Assembly (NCBI GenBank): GCA_938028665.1
Contig: CALIMB010000075.1
Span: 1-45,941, forward strand
DNA from: an uncultured Thermomicrobium sp.
GTDB lineage: Bacteria; Chloroflexota; Chloroflexia; Thermomicrobiales; Thermomicrobiaceae
Length of the DNA: 45,941 bases
Reading direction: 5' to 3'
The notes beneath the pieces are model-generated. The model was given only the letters and a program-made list of their open reading frames with translations. It searched no databases and was not told where the DNA came from. Each line of letters starts with the position of its first letter. Position 1 is the stretch's first letter. The position numbers and the translations under genes are program-made. Of this stretch, positions 16,897 to 25,073 are shown one piece after another.

Positions 16897-17322
16897 ATGA
16901 CGCTTAGTCGCATCCGACGCCAGGCACGTATCCTGGCACTTCAGATCCTCTACGAAGTCGACGTCGCAGGACACCGGTTGGAGGACGTGCTGGAGCGCTA
17001 CCGCAGTGATGCCCAGTATCCCCAGCCAGTACGCCGCTACACTGAGCGGCTGGTGACCGGCGTCTGGGCCAACCGGGAGCAGATCGACCGAATGATCGGT
17101 GAAGCGGCTCCCACCTTCCCGGTCGAGCAGCTTCCGCCGGTCGACCGAAACATCTTGCGGATTGCCATCTTTGAACTCCTGCATGAGGCAGATGTGCCGC
17201 TCAAGGCAGCAATCAACGAGGCTGTCGAGATCGCCAAACAGTACGGGGGTGAAAGTTCCAGCCGCTTCGTCAACGGTGTGCTGGGTACCATTGCCACCAA
17301 CCTTGCCTCGTCGGGAAACTGA
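16897..17322 (+). CDS. nusB: Transcription antitermination factor NusB
   Basis: NusB (141 residues) binds boxA RNA with S10 and supports rRNA antitermination. The helical family pattern is seen: RRQARILALQILYEVD at the start, PPVDRNILRIAIFELL in the middle and INEAVEIAKQYGGESSSRFVNGVLG near the end, both strongly conserved. ATG 16897 follows GGGAGGA. It is a plus-strand neighbour of the lipid operon and may be cotranscribed or have its own start in the 165-base gap. Confidence 0.94.
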   Translation: MTLSRIRRQARILALQILYEVDVAGHRLEDVLERYRSDAQYPQPVRRYTERLVTGVWANREQIDRMIGEAAPTFPVEQLPPVDRNILRIAIFELLHEADVPLKAAINEAVEIAKQYGGESSSRFVNGVLGTIATNLASSGN

Positions 17323-17329
17323 AGAGGAA

Positions 17330-17397
17330 GAGCTCCGACGAACGCCACCCTCCGCGAGGAGTCGCCACAGGCGGCTGTGCTTCTCCGCTCGGAGCTC
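17330..17397 (+). repeat. Long inverted repeat directly after nusB
   Basis: Nine-base arms GAGCTCCGA/TCGGAGCTC enclose about 50 bases with two nested small hairpins, including CTCC-GCGA-GGAG with a GNRA-type loop and CACAG/CTGTG. It starts eight bases after the nusB stop and could be a 3'-UTR structure. No T-run follows. Confidence 0.5.
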
Positions 17398-17493
17398 GCC
17401 TCCGACCATACCTCTCCTTCTCAGGGGGACGATTGCTTGCTCAAATCTGAGGGCACGAGACCGATCTTCGATCCCTCTAGTTGTGGCGGCAGG

Positions 17494-17520
17494 CAGTGCC
17501 ATAGCACTGTTTTCCTCTTT
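17494..17520 (+). terminator. Intrinsic terminator-like hairpin in the nusB-acpP gap
   Basis: CAGTGC-CATA-GCACTG is a perfect six-base stem with a four-base loop, followed at once by TTTTCCTCTTT. It probably ends the nusB transcript. The T-rich tail is also the start of the 24-bp direct repeat. Confidence 0.5.
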
Positions 17521-17594
17521 GCAATGCTCGCCACGAGGTTTGCGAGGTTGAGTATTTTTGTCACACTATTCACTGTTTTCCTCTTTGCAATGCT
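17505..17594. repeat. 24-bp direct repeat, two copies with a 66-bp period
   Basis: CACTGTTTTCC plus 13 further identical bases occur at 17505-17528 and again at 17571-17594. The 42 bases between the copies are unrelated to them. Bases on both sides of the copies differ, so the match is exactly 24 bases. No third copy or cas gene is seen. Confidence 0.75.
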
Positions 17595-18302
17595 TACCAG
17601 CCTGACCACCTGTCAGGGTAACGTGCCTGTCCTCGGCTACACTGGAGACACGGCACCGGAACCTGCTCGCCTGTCAAACGGAGTTGGCCCTTAACATGGA
17701 GCGACCCACGCTGGGTCCCATGCCTTTGTCTCTGTCCTTGAGACAAGCTCTTGACACGATCTCCCTTTTGCAGGAGCCTTTTTGCCGCTCTTCTTCCTCG
17801 CTCAAGGCGCCGCGACAAGCCCCCTAGCCCTGGAACAGTGTCTGTGCGGTGCGCGGCCAGTAGTGCAGTGGTTTCCAATCAGTGCAACAGCTGAACACGA
17901 CGTTGGAACGGACGCTCAAGACACCCTCTCGCACCAGTAAGGAGACGTGTGTGCAGAAGGTCATCGACGTATTCTGTGCCTCGCCTGTCTATGCCAAGTA
18001 GCACGGCATTGCCCTAAAACATCACAGGGGTCCACATGATGGTTTCCCAACAAAAGTAGGAGTGAAGTCGCAGCCAATCTTTGCTAAGCACCGGGTCTCG
18101 ACTGACCTCAGACATGCGCTTTGGCCGGCGTACCCGTACTGCGGGGTACGGTACGGCAAGAGATGCGTTTGCGGGTGGACGGAGGATGCCTCCCAAACCA
18201 CCTTGCGGATCAGAACGTCCTCCTGAAGGACTGTAGTCAGCGTATGAGGACTCTCTCCCGAGCAGAACAGGACGCGCCGAACCGATGTTGTGCGGTTACC
18301 GC

Positions 18303-18331
18303 TTGCAGAAGCAGCGTCGCTCAGTCATACT
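18303..18331 (+). promoter_or_regulatory. Possible promoter of acpP
   Basis: TTGCAG (18303-18308) and CATACT (18326-18331) have a 17-base spacer. Both boxes are moderate matches. The predicted leader would be about 50 bases. Confidence 0.3.
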
Positions 18332-18389
18332 ACCGGAGAAAGTGGGACGCCCGTGGATGCAGGATCTGTTCGCTGGGGAGGTGGTTCGC

Positions 18390-18635
18390 GTGTCGTCATC
18401 GATTCTGGAGCGGGTACAGGCCGTCGTCGCCGAGCAGTTAGGCGTCGATCCAAGCGAGGTGACACTGGACGCCGAGTTCGTCAAGGACCTCAACGCTGAC
18501 TCGCTCGACCTCGTCGAGCTGATCATGCAGCTGGAGGAGGAGTTCGGCATCGAGATTTCTGACGAAGAGGCGGCCAACATCGTCACTGTGCGCGACGCAA
18601 TTAATTTCATTGAAGAGCACCTCAACAAGCAGTGA
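18390..18635 (+). CDS. acpP: Acyl carrier protein
   Basis: ACP (81 residues) carries acyl chains on a phosphopantetheine arm during fatty-acid synthesis. The attachment site is Ser38 in NADSLDLVE. Helix [13 protein letters not shown] and the C-terminal helix region [21 protein letters not shown] are standard, and the protein is strongly acidic. GTG 18390 is chosen because GGGGAGG lies eight bases upstream; the in-frame ATG 18357 and GTG 18381 give extra N-terminal residues not seen in ACPs. The gene stands alone, 1.66 kb after accC, with its own terminator, which would allow the high expression typical of ACP. Confidence 0.94.
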   Translation: MSSSILERVQAVVAEQLGVDPSEVTLDAEFVKDLNADSLDLVELIMQLEEEFGIEISDEEAANIVTVRDAINFIEEHLNKQ

Positions 18636-18665
18636 GCTGATGCTGGTGTAACCCCAAGACGCAAC

Positions 18666-18701
18666 GGGCGCAGGACTCGCCGTTCCTGCGCCCCCTTTGT
18701 T
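18666..18701 (+). terminator. Terminator after acpP
   Basis: A perfect ten-base stem GGGCGCAGGA/TCCTGCGCCC with an eight-base loop is followed by CCTTTGTT. The tail is short on T but the stem is very stable. It lies 30 bases after the acpP stop and before tatC. Confidence 0.65.
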
Positions 18702-18747
18702 ACGCTTGTCCACGAGAAGGAACGCACGTCGGAGCTGTGGGGAAAAC

Positions 18748-19524
18748 ATGGTTAGTATCCTTGATCGCGTCCGCAGACAGTCGGCACCACAAGCCCCGGA
18801 GCCCGAACCGGAGCCGGAAGAGTTCTACAAGGAAATGACCCTCCAGGAGCACTTGGAGGAATTGCGGCAGCGTCTGATCTATTCCCTCCTCGCCGTCGCT
18901 GTTGGCTTCGTTATCGGACTTGCCTTAGCCTTCCCAACGATGCGGCTGATTGTCCGCATGTCTGGGATCGAGCGCCTCTATGCGATCACCCCGACGGAGT
19001 CGTTCATCACCTACACCAAGGTTGCCCTGTACCTCGGCATCGGCTTCGCGATGCCGGTCATTGTCTATCAAGTTATCCGGTTTTTGGCACCTGGCCTCAC
19101 GCGCAAGGAGCGGCGGTACCTTTTTCGTGCACTCCCCTTCGTGTCCGTTATGTTTGTCTCAGGTGTTGCTTTCGCCTTCTTCGTTCTGGTACCGCGTGCG
19201 CTGACTTTCCTCTCCCACTTCGGAGGGAGCGTCTTCGAGGCTCAATTCCGTGCCGAGGAGGTACTCTCTTTCTACATGACGCTCCTGCTCTGGGTCGGCA
19301 TCGTCTTTGAGCTACCAATTGTCATTTTCATCTTAGCTAAGCTCAATATCGTCACTGCTAAGCGCTTGGCCTCGCTTCGCAGGTTCGCAATCCTGGGCAT
19401 CGGAGTCGCCGCAGCGATAATTACGCCGACACCCGACCCCTTCAATATGTTCTTGGTCGCGGCGCCAATGTATCTGCTCTACGAACTGGGCGTCTTACTT
19501 GCCCGATTCGCCAAACCGGTGTAG
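18748..19524 (+). CDS. tatC: Sec-independent (Tat) translocase subunit TatC
   Basis: TatC (258 residues) recognises twin-arginine signals and forms the core of the Tat exporter of folded proteins. MTLQEHLEELRQRL before the first helix, six hydrophobic segments, FLAPGLTRKERRY, and the ITPTPDPF motif in the last periplasmic loop region are diagnostic. Ahead of the domain is a Pro/Glu-rich segment (about residues 11-25) that is not part of the TatC fold. ATG 18748 is preferred to an upstream in-frame start inside the acpP terminator. No tatA/tatB is nearby. A lipoprotein with a twin-arginine-like signal is encoded at 29470-31251. Confidence 0.94.
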   Translation: MVSILDRVRRQSAPQAPEPEPEPEEFYKEMTLQEHLEELRQRLIYSLLAVAVGFVIGLALAFPTMRLIVRMSGIERLYAITPTESFITYTKVALYLGIGFAMPVIVYQVIRFLAPGLTRKERRYLFRALPFVSVMFVSGVAFAFFVLVPRALTFLSHFGGSVFEAQFRAEEVLSFYMTLLLWVGIVFELPIVIFILAKLNIVTAKRLASLRRFAILGIGVAAAIITPTPDPFNMFLVAAPMYLLYELGVLLARFAKPV

Positions 19525-19528
19525 TAGC

Positions 19529-21295
19529 TCACCCCTCGAGCAAGTCAAGTTCTTCTGGACTGCGCGGGCGCACGTGAACCGTCCGCTCGTTGCGATAGCG
19601 CACCAGGCCGGGAGCTGCACCAGGAATACGCCGTACGTCACGCCGTCGCGTGACGTCAACCGCGATCTGTGTTCCTTCACGCCCCTCGCTATACCATGCG
19701 GCCAATGCCGCAGCCTGTTCCAGCACCTGCGGGTCTTCGGGGCCCGCCCACTGAATGATGACATGTGCGCCAGCAAGCCCCCGCGCGTGCAGCCAGGTGT
19801 CGTCCGGACGAGCGATCGAGAAGGTGATCCAGTCGTTCTCTCTGGCATTTCGTCCGACCACGATCCGGTCACCACGCAACGTGCGCCAGAGACGGAGCTT
19901 GCGTGGAGTGCTACGCCTCGTGGCCGGCACTGCACTTATCCCCCCGTCGGCGAGACCGAGCTCTTGCCGTAGCATCTCGAGCGTCTCTGCCGAATCAGCA
20001 ACGATGGCGAGCGCCTCGAGCTGCCGCAAGAATTCGAGCTCCAACCGCGCGGCTTCGAGCCGCGCAGGCACCTGCTTGACAGCAGCCTTCGCCTTCCGGT
20101 AGCGCTCAAAGTAGGCCTGTGCGTTCTCGATGGGAGACCGTTCTGGGTCGAGCGGAATTCTGAGACCATCAACCACAAGTTCGTGTTGCCCCGGAGCAAG
20201 TTCCCCAAGAGCCGCAAGAATTGCCTCACCCATTCGCCGCCACTGCTCTGCTTCGGCGGCCCGTGCCTGCTCTTGCTCGAGCGCGCGGAGACGTGCCTCA
20301 ACACGTGCTCGCTCGCGTTCAATCGCTTCAAGGAGCTTCTTTCGTCGTTGAGCATAGCGGTCATGCGCGAACCCCTCCGTCTGAGGACGCTCGGCAAAGA
20401 AGCGTTCGATCGCCAGCGAGATTGTTGGGAACGTCTCCACCTCCAGCCCCTGAAGATACCGAAGTCGCAGAGCAGCAAAGGAGACTGGCACACCTCCACT
20501 CCGGTAGAGTGTTGGCTCAAAGCAGCCAGATTGCAGCGGCGCGAGCACACTCGCCACGGCAGCGGCCAGGCGCTCGGGCAACTCCGGTTCGCTTCGCGCC
20601 TCGGCCACGGTCAGCGTCGAGGTTCCACACGCACGGAAAACCGTCTCCCGGGCCATCTGCGGACTAAAACCAGCCACGTGCTGGACAAGCACCGTTGGCA
20701 GTTCTGTATCTGGGCGGACTTCCAGAAGGAGCGAGGCGATCGCTTCTGGTGTAAGCTGCCGCGGGTCACGCTTGAGCTGCGGTGGTGGTTCCTGGTAGGG
20801 ACGGCCTGGCAACACTGGCCGTGCCGCACTCATCGCTGGCGTTACCCGCTTGAGCGCATCGAGGACACGCCCATCCCCGCCAACCAGAATGGCGTTACTG
20901 TGGCGACCCATAAGTTCAATCACTAGCTCGGTTTCGACTGGGACACGCTCCCCACCACTGCGACGCTCCTCCACCAGCACGGTAGCGAAGCGGAGCCGTA
21001 AGATCCGCTCCAGCGGCACCTGCTCGACTGCTTCAAGACGTGCACCACGCACGTATTTGCGTAGCAACAACAAGAACGGTGTCACCTGTTCTGGGTCTCC
21101 TGCAGGAACCATGCGCGAGAGGAAGAAACGGGGTTCCTGTGGATTGACATCAATGAGCAACCCCCAGCGCTGGCCTGCGTAAATTTCCAGTGCCACACGA
21201 AGTGGTGCAGTCTGCACGACCTTCTGAACACGTCCGCGAATCAGCGTGCGACGCAATTCATCGGCCAGTGCGGCGATTGTCAGGACATCGAACAC
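19529..21295 (-). CDS. rqcH: Ribosome quality control factor RqcH (NFACT/Rqc2 family)
   Basis: RqcH binds obstructed 50S subunits and recruits tRNA-Ala to add C-terminal Ala tails that mark stalled nascent chains for decay. The 588 residues show an NFACT-N domain with ELMGRHSNAILV, a central charged coiled coil (about 330-430), and the NFACT-R domain near 470-580 with WITFSIARPDDTWLHARGL. The Asp-Arg pair known to be needed for tRNA recruitment (positions about 97-98 in B. subtilis RqcH) aligns with Glu96-Arg97 here, an Asp-to-Glu change. Older names are FbpA or fibronectin-binding protein, but the RqcH role fits better. It is convergent with tatC (four-base gap) and divergent from gmk. Confidence 0.9.
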   Translation of the reverse strand: MFDVLTIAALADELRRTLIRGRVQKVVQTAPLRVALEIYAGQRWGLLIDVNPQEPRFFLSRMVPAGDPEQVTPFLLLLRKYVRGARLEAVEQVPLERILRLRFATVLVEERRSGGERVPVETELVIELMGRHSNAILVGGDGRVLDALKRVTPAMSAARPVLPGRPYQEPPPQLKRDPRQLTPEAIASLLLEVRPDTELPTVLVQHVAGFSPQMARETVFRACGTSTLTVAEARSEPELPERLAAAVASVLAPLQSGCFEPTLYRSGGVPVSFAALRLRYLQGLEVETFPTISLAIERFFAERPQTEGFAHDRYAQRRKKLLEAIERERARVEARLRALEQEQARAAEAEQWRRMGEAILAALGELAPGQHELVVDGLRIPLDPERSPIENAQAYFERYRKAKAAVKQVPARLEAARLELEFLRQLEALAIVADSAETLEMLRQELGLADGGISAVPATRRSTPRKLRLWRTLRGDRIVVGRNARENDWITFSIARPDDTWLHARGLAGAHVIIQWAGPEDPQVLEQAAALAAWYSEGREGTQIAVDVTRRRDVRRIPGAAPGLVRYRNERTVHVRPRSPEELDLLEG

Positions 21296-21406
21296 ACTCC
21301 CGCCTCCGCTTCTGTTCCAACACTCGGCAGGAACTATGGCACAATCACTTGCAGCGGCCAGGTGGTCGCGATTGGGTGGGAGCGGACGGCACGGGAGGTC
21401 GCGTCA

Positions 21407-22060
21407 GTGGCGGACGACCTCGGATTCAATACGCAGGCTGACGAACTCCTCGACGACCTCAAGCAGCGCGTCCGTCCCAAATTGATTGTCATCTCTGGCC
21501 CCTCAGGCGTTGGTAAGGATACTGTCATCGAGCGGATGCGTCAGGCACACCCTGATTTTTATTTCGCCGTGACCGCGACGACACGTCCCAGGCGCCCTGG
21601 CGAAATTGACGGTGTGCACTACCTCTTTATGACTCGCGAGGAGTTCCTCGCTGCCCGCGAGCGAGGGGAATTCCTCGAGTCGGCTGAAGTATATGGTCAT
21701 CTCTACGGCGTCCCAAAAGAGCGGGTGCGGCGCGCCCTTCGCAGTGGCAAGACGGTCGTCGTCAAGGTCGATGTGCAGGGCGCCGCCTCGATCCGTCGCA
21801 TAGTCCCACAAGCGATCCTGATCTTCCTCGCTCCACCCTCGATGGCCGAACTGATGCAGCGCTTGCGCACTCGCAAGACCGACGACCCGGCGACACTAAT
21901 GGAGCGGATCGCAACTGCCTCGCGCGAACTCGCCCAGGTCTACGAGTTCGACTACGTTGTCTTCAATGAGACAGACCAACTTGACCGGACACTCGCGACG
22001 ATCGACGCCATTTTGCTGGCCGAACAGAGCCGCGTCCACCAGGCGGAGATTGTCCTCTAA
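21407..22060 (+). CDS. gmk: Guanylate kinase
   Basis: Phosphorylates GMP to GDP with ATP, a step in nucleotide recycling. 217 residues from GTG 21407, which has GGGAGG eight bases upstream; an in-frame GTG at 21362 lacks that support. The P-loop GPSGVGKD is at 31-38, so there is an extra N-terminal segment of about 20 residues compared with E. coli Gmk. TTRPRRPGEIDGVHY binds GMP, and FLESAEVYGHLYG is the second family motif. Divergent from rqcH and convergent with def (four-base gap). Confidence 0.92.
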   Translation: MADDLGFNTQADELLDDLKQRVRPKLIVISGPSGVGKDTVIERMRQAHPDFYFAVTATTRPRRPGEIDGVHYLFMTREEFLAARERGEFLESAEVYGHLYGVPKERVRRALRSGKTVVVKVDVQGAASIRRIVPQAILIFLAPPSMAELMQRLRTRKTDDPATLMERIATASRELAQVYEFDYVVFNETDQLDRTLATIDAILLAEQSRVHQAEIVL

Positions 22061-22064
22061 CCAT

Positions 22065-22592
22065 TCAGGAGGCAGCAGCCGTCGTCGATTCCTCCTCTTC
22101 GTCCGGTATGTAGCGGAGCGTCGACCGATCTTCAATCCGGTCGACGAAGAGAATTCCGTCTAGATGGTCGATCTCGTGCTGAAGTACCCGCGCCAGAAGC
22201 CCGCTCCCCTTGATTCGGACTTCGCGTCCGTCAAGACCCAGCGCTTTGACGGTGACATGCATGAAGCGCGGCACCTCACCGTACCAACCAGGAATACTCA
22301 GGCACCCCTCGAGCCCAACCTGCCGACCGCTGGCGCGCGTGATCTCCGGATTGATGAGTGTCAGTTCTACCCCGGGATCTCCTTCCTCAACGTAGTCCGG
22401 AGGGATCGCCACAACAATCACCCGGCGCAGCACACCAATCTGGGGTGCTGCCAGCCCGAGCCCGCGTGCCGCCCGCACTGTATCCCAGAGATCCTGCGCC
22501 AGTCGCCGCACCTCGTCGTCAACTGTTCGGATCCGCAGCGACTTCTGTCGGAGCCGTGGATCACCTTCGGTAATGATCGTTCGCACTGCCAT
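22065..22592 (-). CDS. def: Peptide deformylase
   Basis: Metal-dependent enzyme that removes the formyl group from new protein N-termini. 175 residues. All three motifs are present: [18 protein letters not shown] with the metal cysteine, and QHEIDHLDG with the two metal histidines and catalytic glutamate. ATG 22592 (MAVRTII) matches the family start; a GTG six codons earlier at 22610 is possible. A Glu-rich C-terminal tail follows the domain. It is 45 bases downstream of priA, the usual priA-def order, but fmt does not follow. Confidence 0.94.
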   Translation of the reverse strand: MAVRTIITEGDPRLRQKSLRIRTVDDEVRRLAQDLWDTVRAARGLGLAAPQIGVLRRVIVVAIPPDYVEEGDPGVELTLINPEITRASGRQVGLEGCLSIPGWYGEVPRFMHVTVKALGLDGREVRIKGSGLLARVLQHEIDHLDGILFVDRIEDRSTLRYIPDEEEESTTAAAS

Positions 22593-22637
22593 ACGTTCCC
22601 ATTTCCTCACGCCTCACTGTGAAGAAAGTATAGCCGC

Positions 22638-25073
22638 TCAGAGTAAGCTGACCGGATCAACGTCGATAATCCAGCCGCCGTGCAACGGCACTCCGGCAAC
22701 AACCCGCGGGCCATCCGCCCCACGCACCAGTAGCTGCCACTGGTAGAAACCACGAATCCGACTCACAAAGGCCGGCGTTGGTCCAAGGACTTCAAGATCC
22801 TGCGCTGCGCAGCGTCGCGCCTCCGCGCGCAAGCGTTCGGCAACCTCCTCGGCAGCCAGCCGTCCTGCTACCTCATCACGGTGGCGCAGGAGAAGCCGCA
22901 CCAACCGCCGGAACGGCGGATAGCCGTGTCGCTCCCGGAAGGCGAGCTCCTCTTCATAGAAGGCCAGATAGTCCTGTCGGCTCGCTGCACGGATCGCGTA
23001 GTGCTCCGGTGTGTAGGACTGGATAATGACATGTCCACGCGGAAGATGCCGGCCAGCCCGACCTGCCACCTGCGTGAGGAGTTGGAACACACGCTCAGCG
23101 GACCGGTAGTCCGGTAGGTAGATGGCGCTATCAGCGTGCACAATCCCGACCACGGTCACCGCTGGAAAGTCGAATCCCTTGGCAACCATCTGAGTGCCAA
23201 CAATGACATCGACCTCGCGCCGCAGGACGGCCTGCAGCAGTCGCTGGGGGTCAACGCCTTGACGCATCACGTCTTGATCCCAGCGGAGTACCCGTGCCGT
23301 AGGAAAACGTTGCCGAACCTCTCGCTCGACCCGCTGTGTCCCTGCCCCATAGTACCCCAGTGTCGGCCGTCCACAAGTCGGACAGGTTGTCGTGGGCAGA
23401 CGCCGAAGATCACAGCGGTGACAGATAAGCTGGCGCCGATCAGCATGGAACACCAACGGTACATCACAGAGCGGACAACTCTCCACATGTCCACACGCGC
23501 GACACTGAACAAGCGTCGCCAGCCCCCGCCGGTTGAGCAGGAGAAGCACCTGCTCACCATTCTGGAGTGCCTGAGCGATCGCTCTCATGAGCACCCGACT
23601 GAAGAGGCCTGGATTACCGAGTTGATGTTCTAAGCGCATATCAACTACCTCGACCCGCGGCAGGGCAAGTCGCACTCTCTCTATCTGTCCTTGCTGGCCG
23701 AGTACTGCAGGGCCGACCCGTTCCCGCAGTCGCACCAGGCGCAACCGATTGGTCGTGGCCTGGTACATCGTCACGACGTCCGGTGTTGCGCTCCCCAGCA
23801 CGAGCACCGCACGCGAAAGTTCAGCAAGCCGCTGAGCCACCGCCCGCGCGTGGTAGCGCGGCGCCGGCTCCTGTTGCTTGTACGCTGCTTCGTGCTCCTC
23901 ATCGACGACAATCAGCCCAACATCACGAAGCGGTGCAAACAGCACTGAGCGCGGACCGACCACGATGTCGGCCCGTCCCTCGCGGATCGCCTCCCAGCTC
24001 GCTACCCGTTCCGCCTCCCGCAAACCGCTATGCAGGAGCACGGTCCGACCAGGAAACCGTGCCGCAACCCGCTGAACAACCTGCATGGCCAGCGCAATCT
24101 CGGGCACCAGCACAATCGCCTGCCGGCCACGCCGGAGGCACTCGCCAATTGCCCGTAAGTAGAGTTCTGTCTTCCCGCTCCCAGTCACGCCGTGGAGAAG
24201 TACTGCCTGGGGAGGCTCGCAGTCGAACGCCGCTCGAATCTCGTCCCAGGCCCGCTGCTGTTCGGGCGTCAGCGTCAGCGGTCGGTCCACCCCGCCGTTC
24301 GTCGGCGCCAGCGCGCCACGTGGGAACTCCACTAGCTCAAGTGCGCCGCGCCTGACCAATTCACGCACAGTCGCCGGCGCCAGCCCAAGCCGTCGCAGCT
24401 GTGTCTGTGGTAGCAAGGCTCCCTCGTGCTCCTTTTGCCAGCGCACGATCGCCTCGTAGACTGCGCGCGTCGTCTCGTCCAACGAGACCGAATCAGGCCG
24501 TGCGCGGATGAAGCGCTCGAAGGCGACACGCTGCACCGGTCGCACCACCGGGATCTGCTCGATCGTTCCTGACGCGATCGCTCGTTCGACGACCCGTGCC
24601 AGTGACCGCCCCAGCGCACGCCGCGCCTGCTCCAGAGTCAGCGGACCACGTTGGGCCAGAAGCTCGAGTAACTGCCGATGGACAGGTGAGATACGGCCAA
24701 CAGGAATGATCCCGGTCGGCCGGAGGAGATACTCGACTCGCTGGGCCAGCCTCGGCGGTAGGAAAAGCGCAACCGCCTCCCAAAGCGTGCAGAGCGTCTC
24801 CTCAGCGAGCCACGTGGCGAGCGTCCACTGCACCGCAGTTAGTGCGTACTCAGGTTCGACAAGGGCGACCAATGGGCGAACAGTGAATGGAGGAGACTCA
24901 GCGTGGAGCCGCGCCACAACGCCGAGTTGGACGGCATCCCGCAGGGGTACCCATACGGCCTGGTAGAGCCGAATCCGCTCGCTCAGACCAGATGGGACGA
25001 GGTAAGTGAGTACTGGGTGGCGCTCCCCCGGATCCAACTCGAGGACAACATCAGCGTACAGCACCTCGCTCAC
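22638..25073 (-). CDS. priA: Primosomal replication restart helicase PriA
   Basis: PriA (811 residues) is a 3'-5' superfamily 2 helicase that reloads the replisome at stalled forks. Walker A GVTGSGKT is at about 295-302, the DEEH box at 391-394, and the eight cysteines of the zinc region (CRAC, CPLC, CHRC, CPTC) lie between the helicase lobes. GTQMVAKGFDFPAVTVVGI and QVAGRAGR are motifs V and VI. The N-terminal DNA-binding region is less conserved, as usual. GTG 25073 overlaps the stop of the upstream desulfhydrase gene (GTGA), so translation of the two is probably coupled. Confidence 0.95.
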   Translation of the reverse strand: MSEVLYADVVLELDPGERHPVLTYLVPSGLSERIRLYQAVWVPLRDAVQLGVVARLHAESPPFTVRPLVALVEPEYALTAVQWTLATWLAEETLCTLWEAVALFLPPRLAQRVEYLLRPTGIIPVGRISPVHRQLLELLAQRGPLTLEQARRALGRSLARVVERAIASGTIEQIPVVRPVQRVAFERFIRARPDSVSLDETTRAVYEAIVRWQKEHEGALLPQTQLRRLGLAPATVRELVRRGALELVEFPRGALAPTNGGVDRPLTLTPEQQRAWDEIRAAFDCEPPQAVLLHGVTGSGKTELYLRAIGECLRRGRQAIVLVPEIALAMQVVQRVAARFPGRTVLLHSGLREAERVASWEAIREGRADIVVGPRSVLFAPLRDVGLIVVDEEHEAAYKQQEPAPRYHARAVAQRLAELSRAVLVLGSATPDVVTMYQATTNRLRLVRLRERVGPAVLGQQGQIERVRLALPRVEVVDMRLEHQLGNPGLFSRVLMRAIAQALQNGEQVLLLLNRRGLATLVQCRACGHVESCPLCDVPLVFHADRRQLICHRCDLRRLPTTTCPTCGRPTLGYYGAGTQRVEREVRQRFPTARVLRWDQDVMRQGVDPQRLLQAVLRREVDVIVGTQMVAKGFDFPAVTVVGIVHADSAIYLPDYRSAERVFQLLTQVAGRAGRHLPRGHVIIQSYTPEHYAIRAASRQDYLAFYEEELAFRERHGYPPFRRLVRLLLRHRDEVAGRLAAEEVAERLRAEARRCAAQDLEVLGPTPAFVSRIRGFYQWQLLVRGADGPRVVAGVPLHGGWIIDVDPVSLL

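Larger units (their letters stand above)
17323..18389. other. Gene-free kilobase between nusB and acpP
   Basis: No open frame here has family features, a credible ribosome site and sensible composition together. The stretch holds several perfect inverted repeats: 17330-17397 (nine-base arms), GACCCA/TGGGTC at 17703-17717, TTGTCTC/GAGACAA at 17726-17746 and CGTACCC/GGGTACG at 18129-18150. It also holds a terminator-like hairpin at 17494-17520 and a 24-bp direct repeat. A tiny frame after AAGGAG near 17940 encodes a 16-residue peptide starting at a GTG; I do not trust it. It could hide a structured RNA, a decayed gene, or just spacer. Confidence 0.55.

Noticed and set aside
17505-17594. CRISPR array
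   Set aside because: Only two copies, 24 bases long, no cas genes and no leader; kept as a repeat and a question.
17377-17694. 105-codon plus frame over the direct repeat
   Set aside because: The repeat is in frame by chance (66 bases), there is no ribosome site, and it crosses a terminator-like hairpin.
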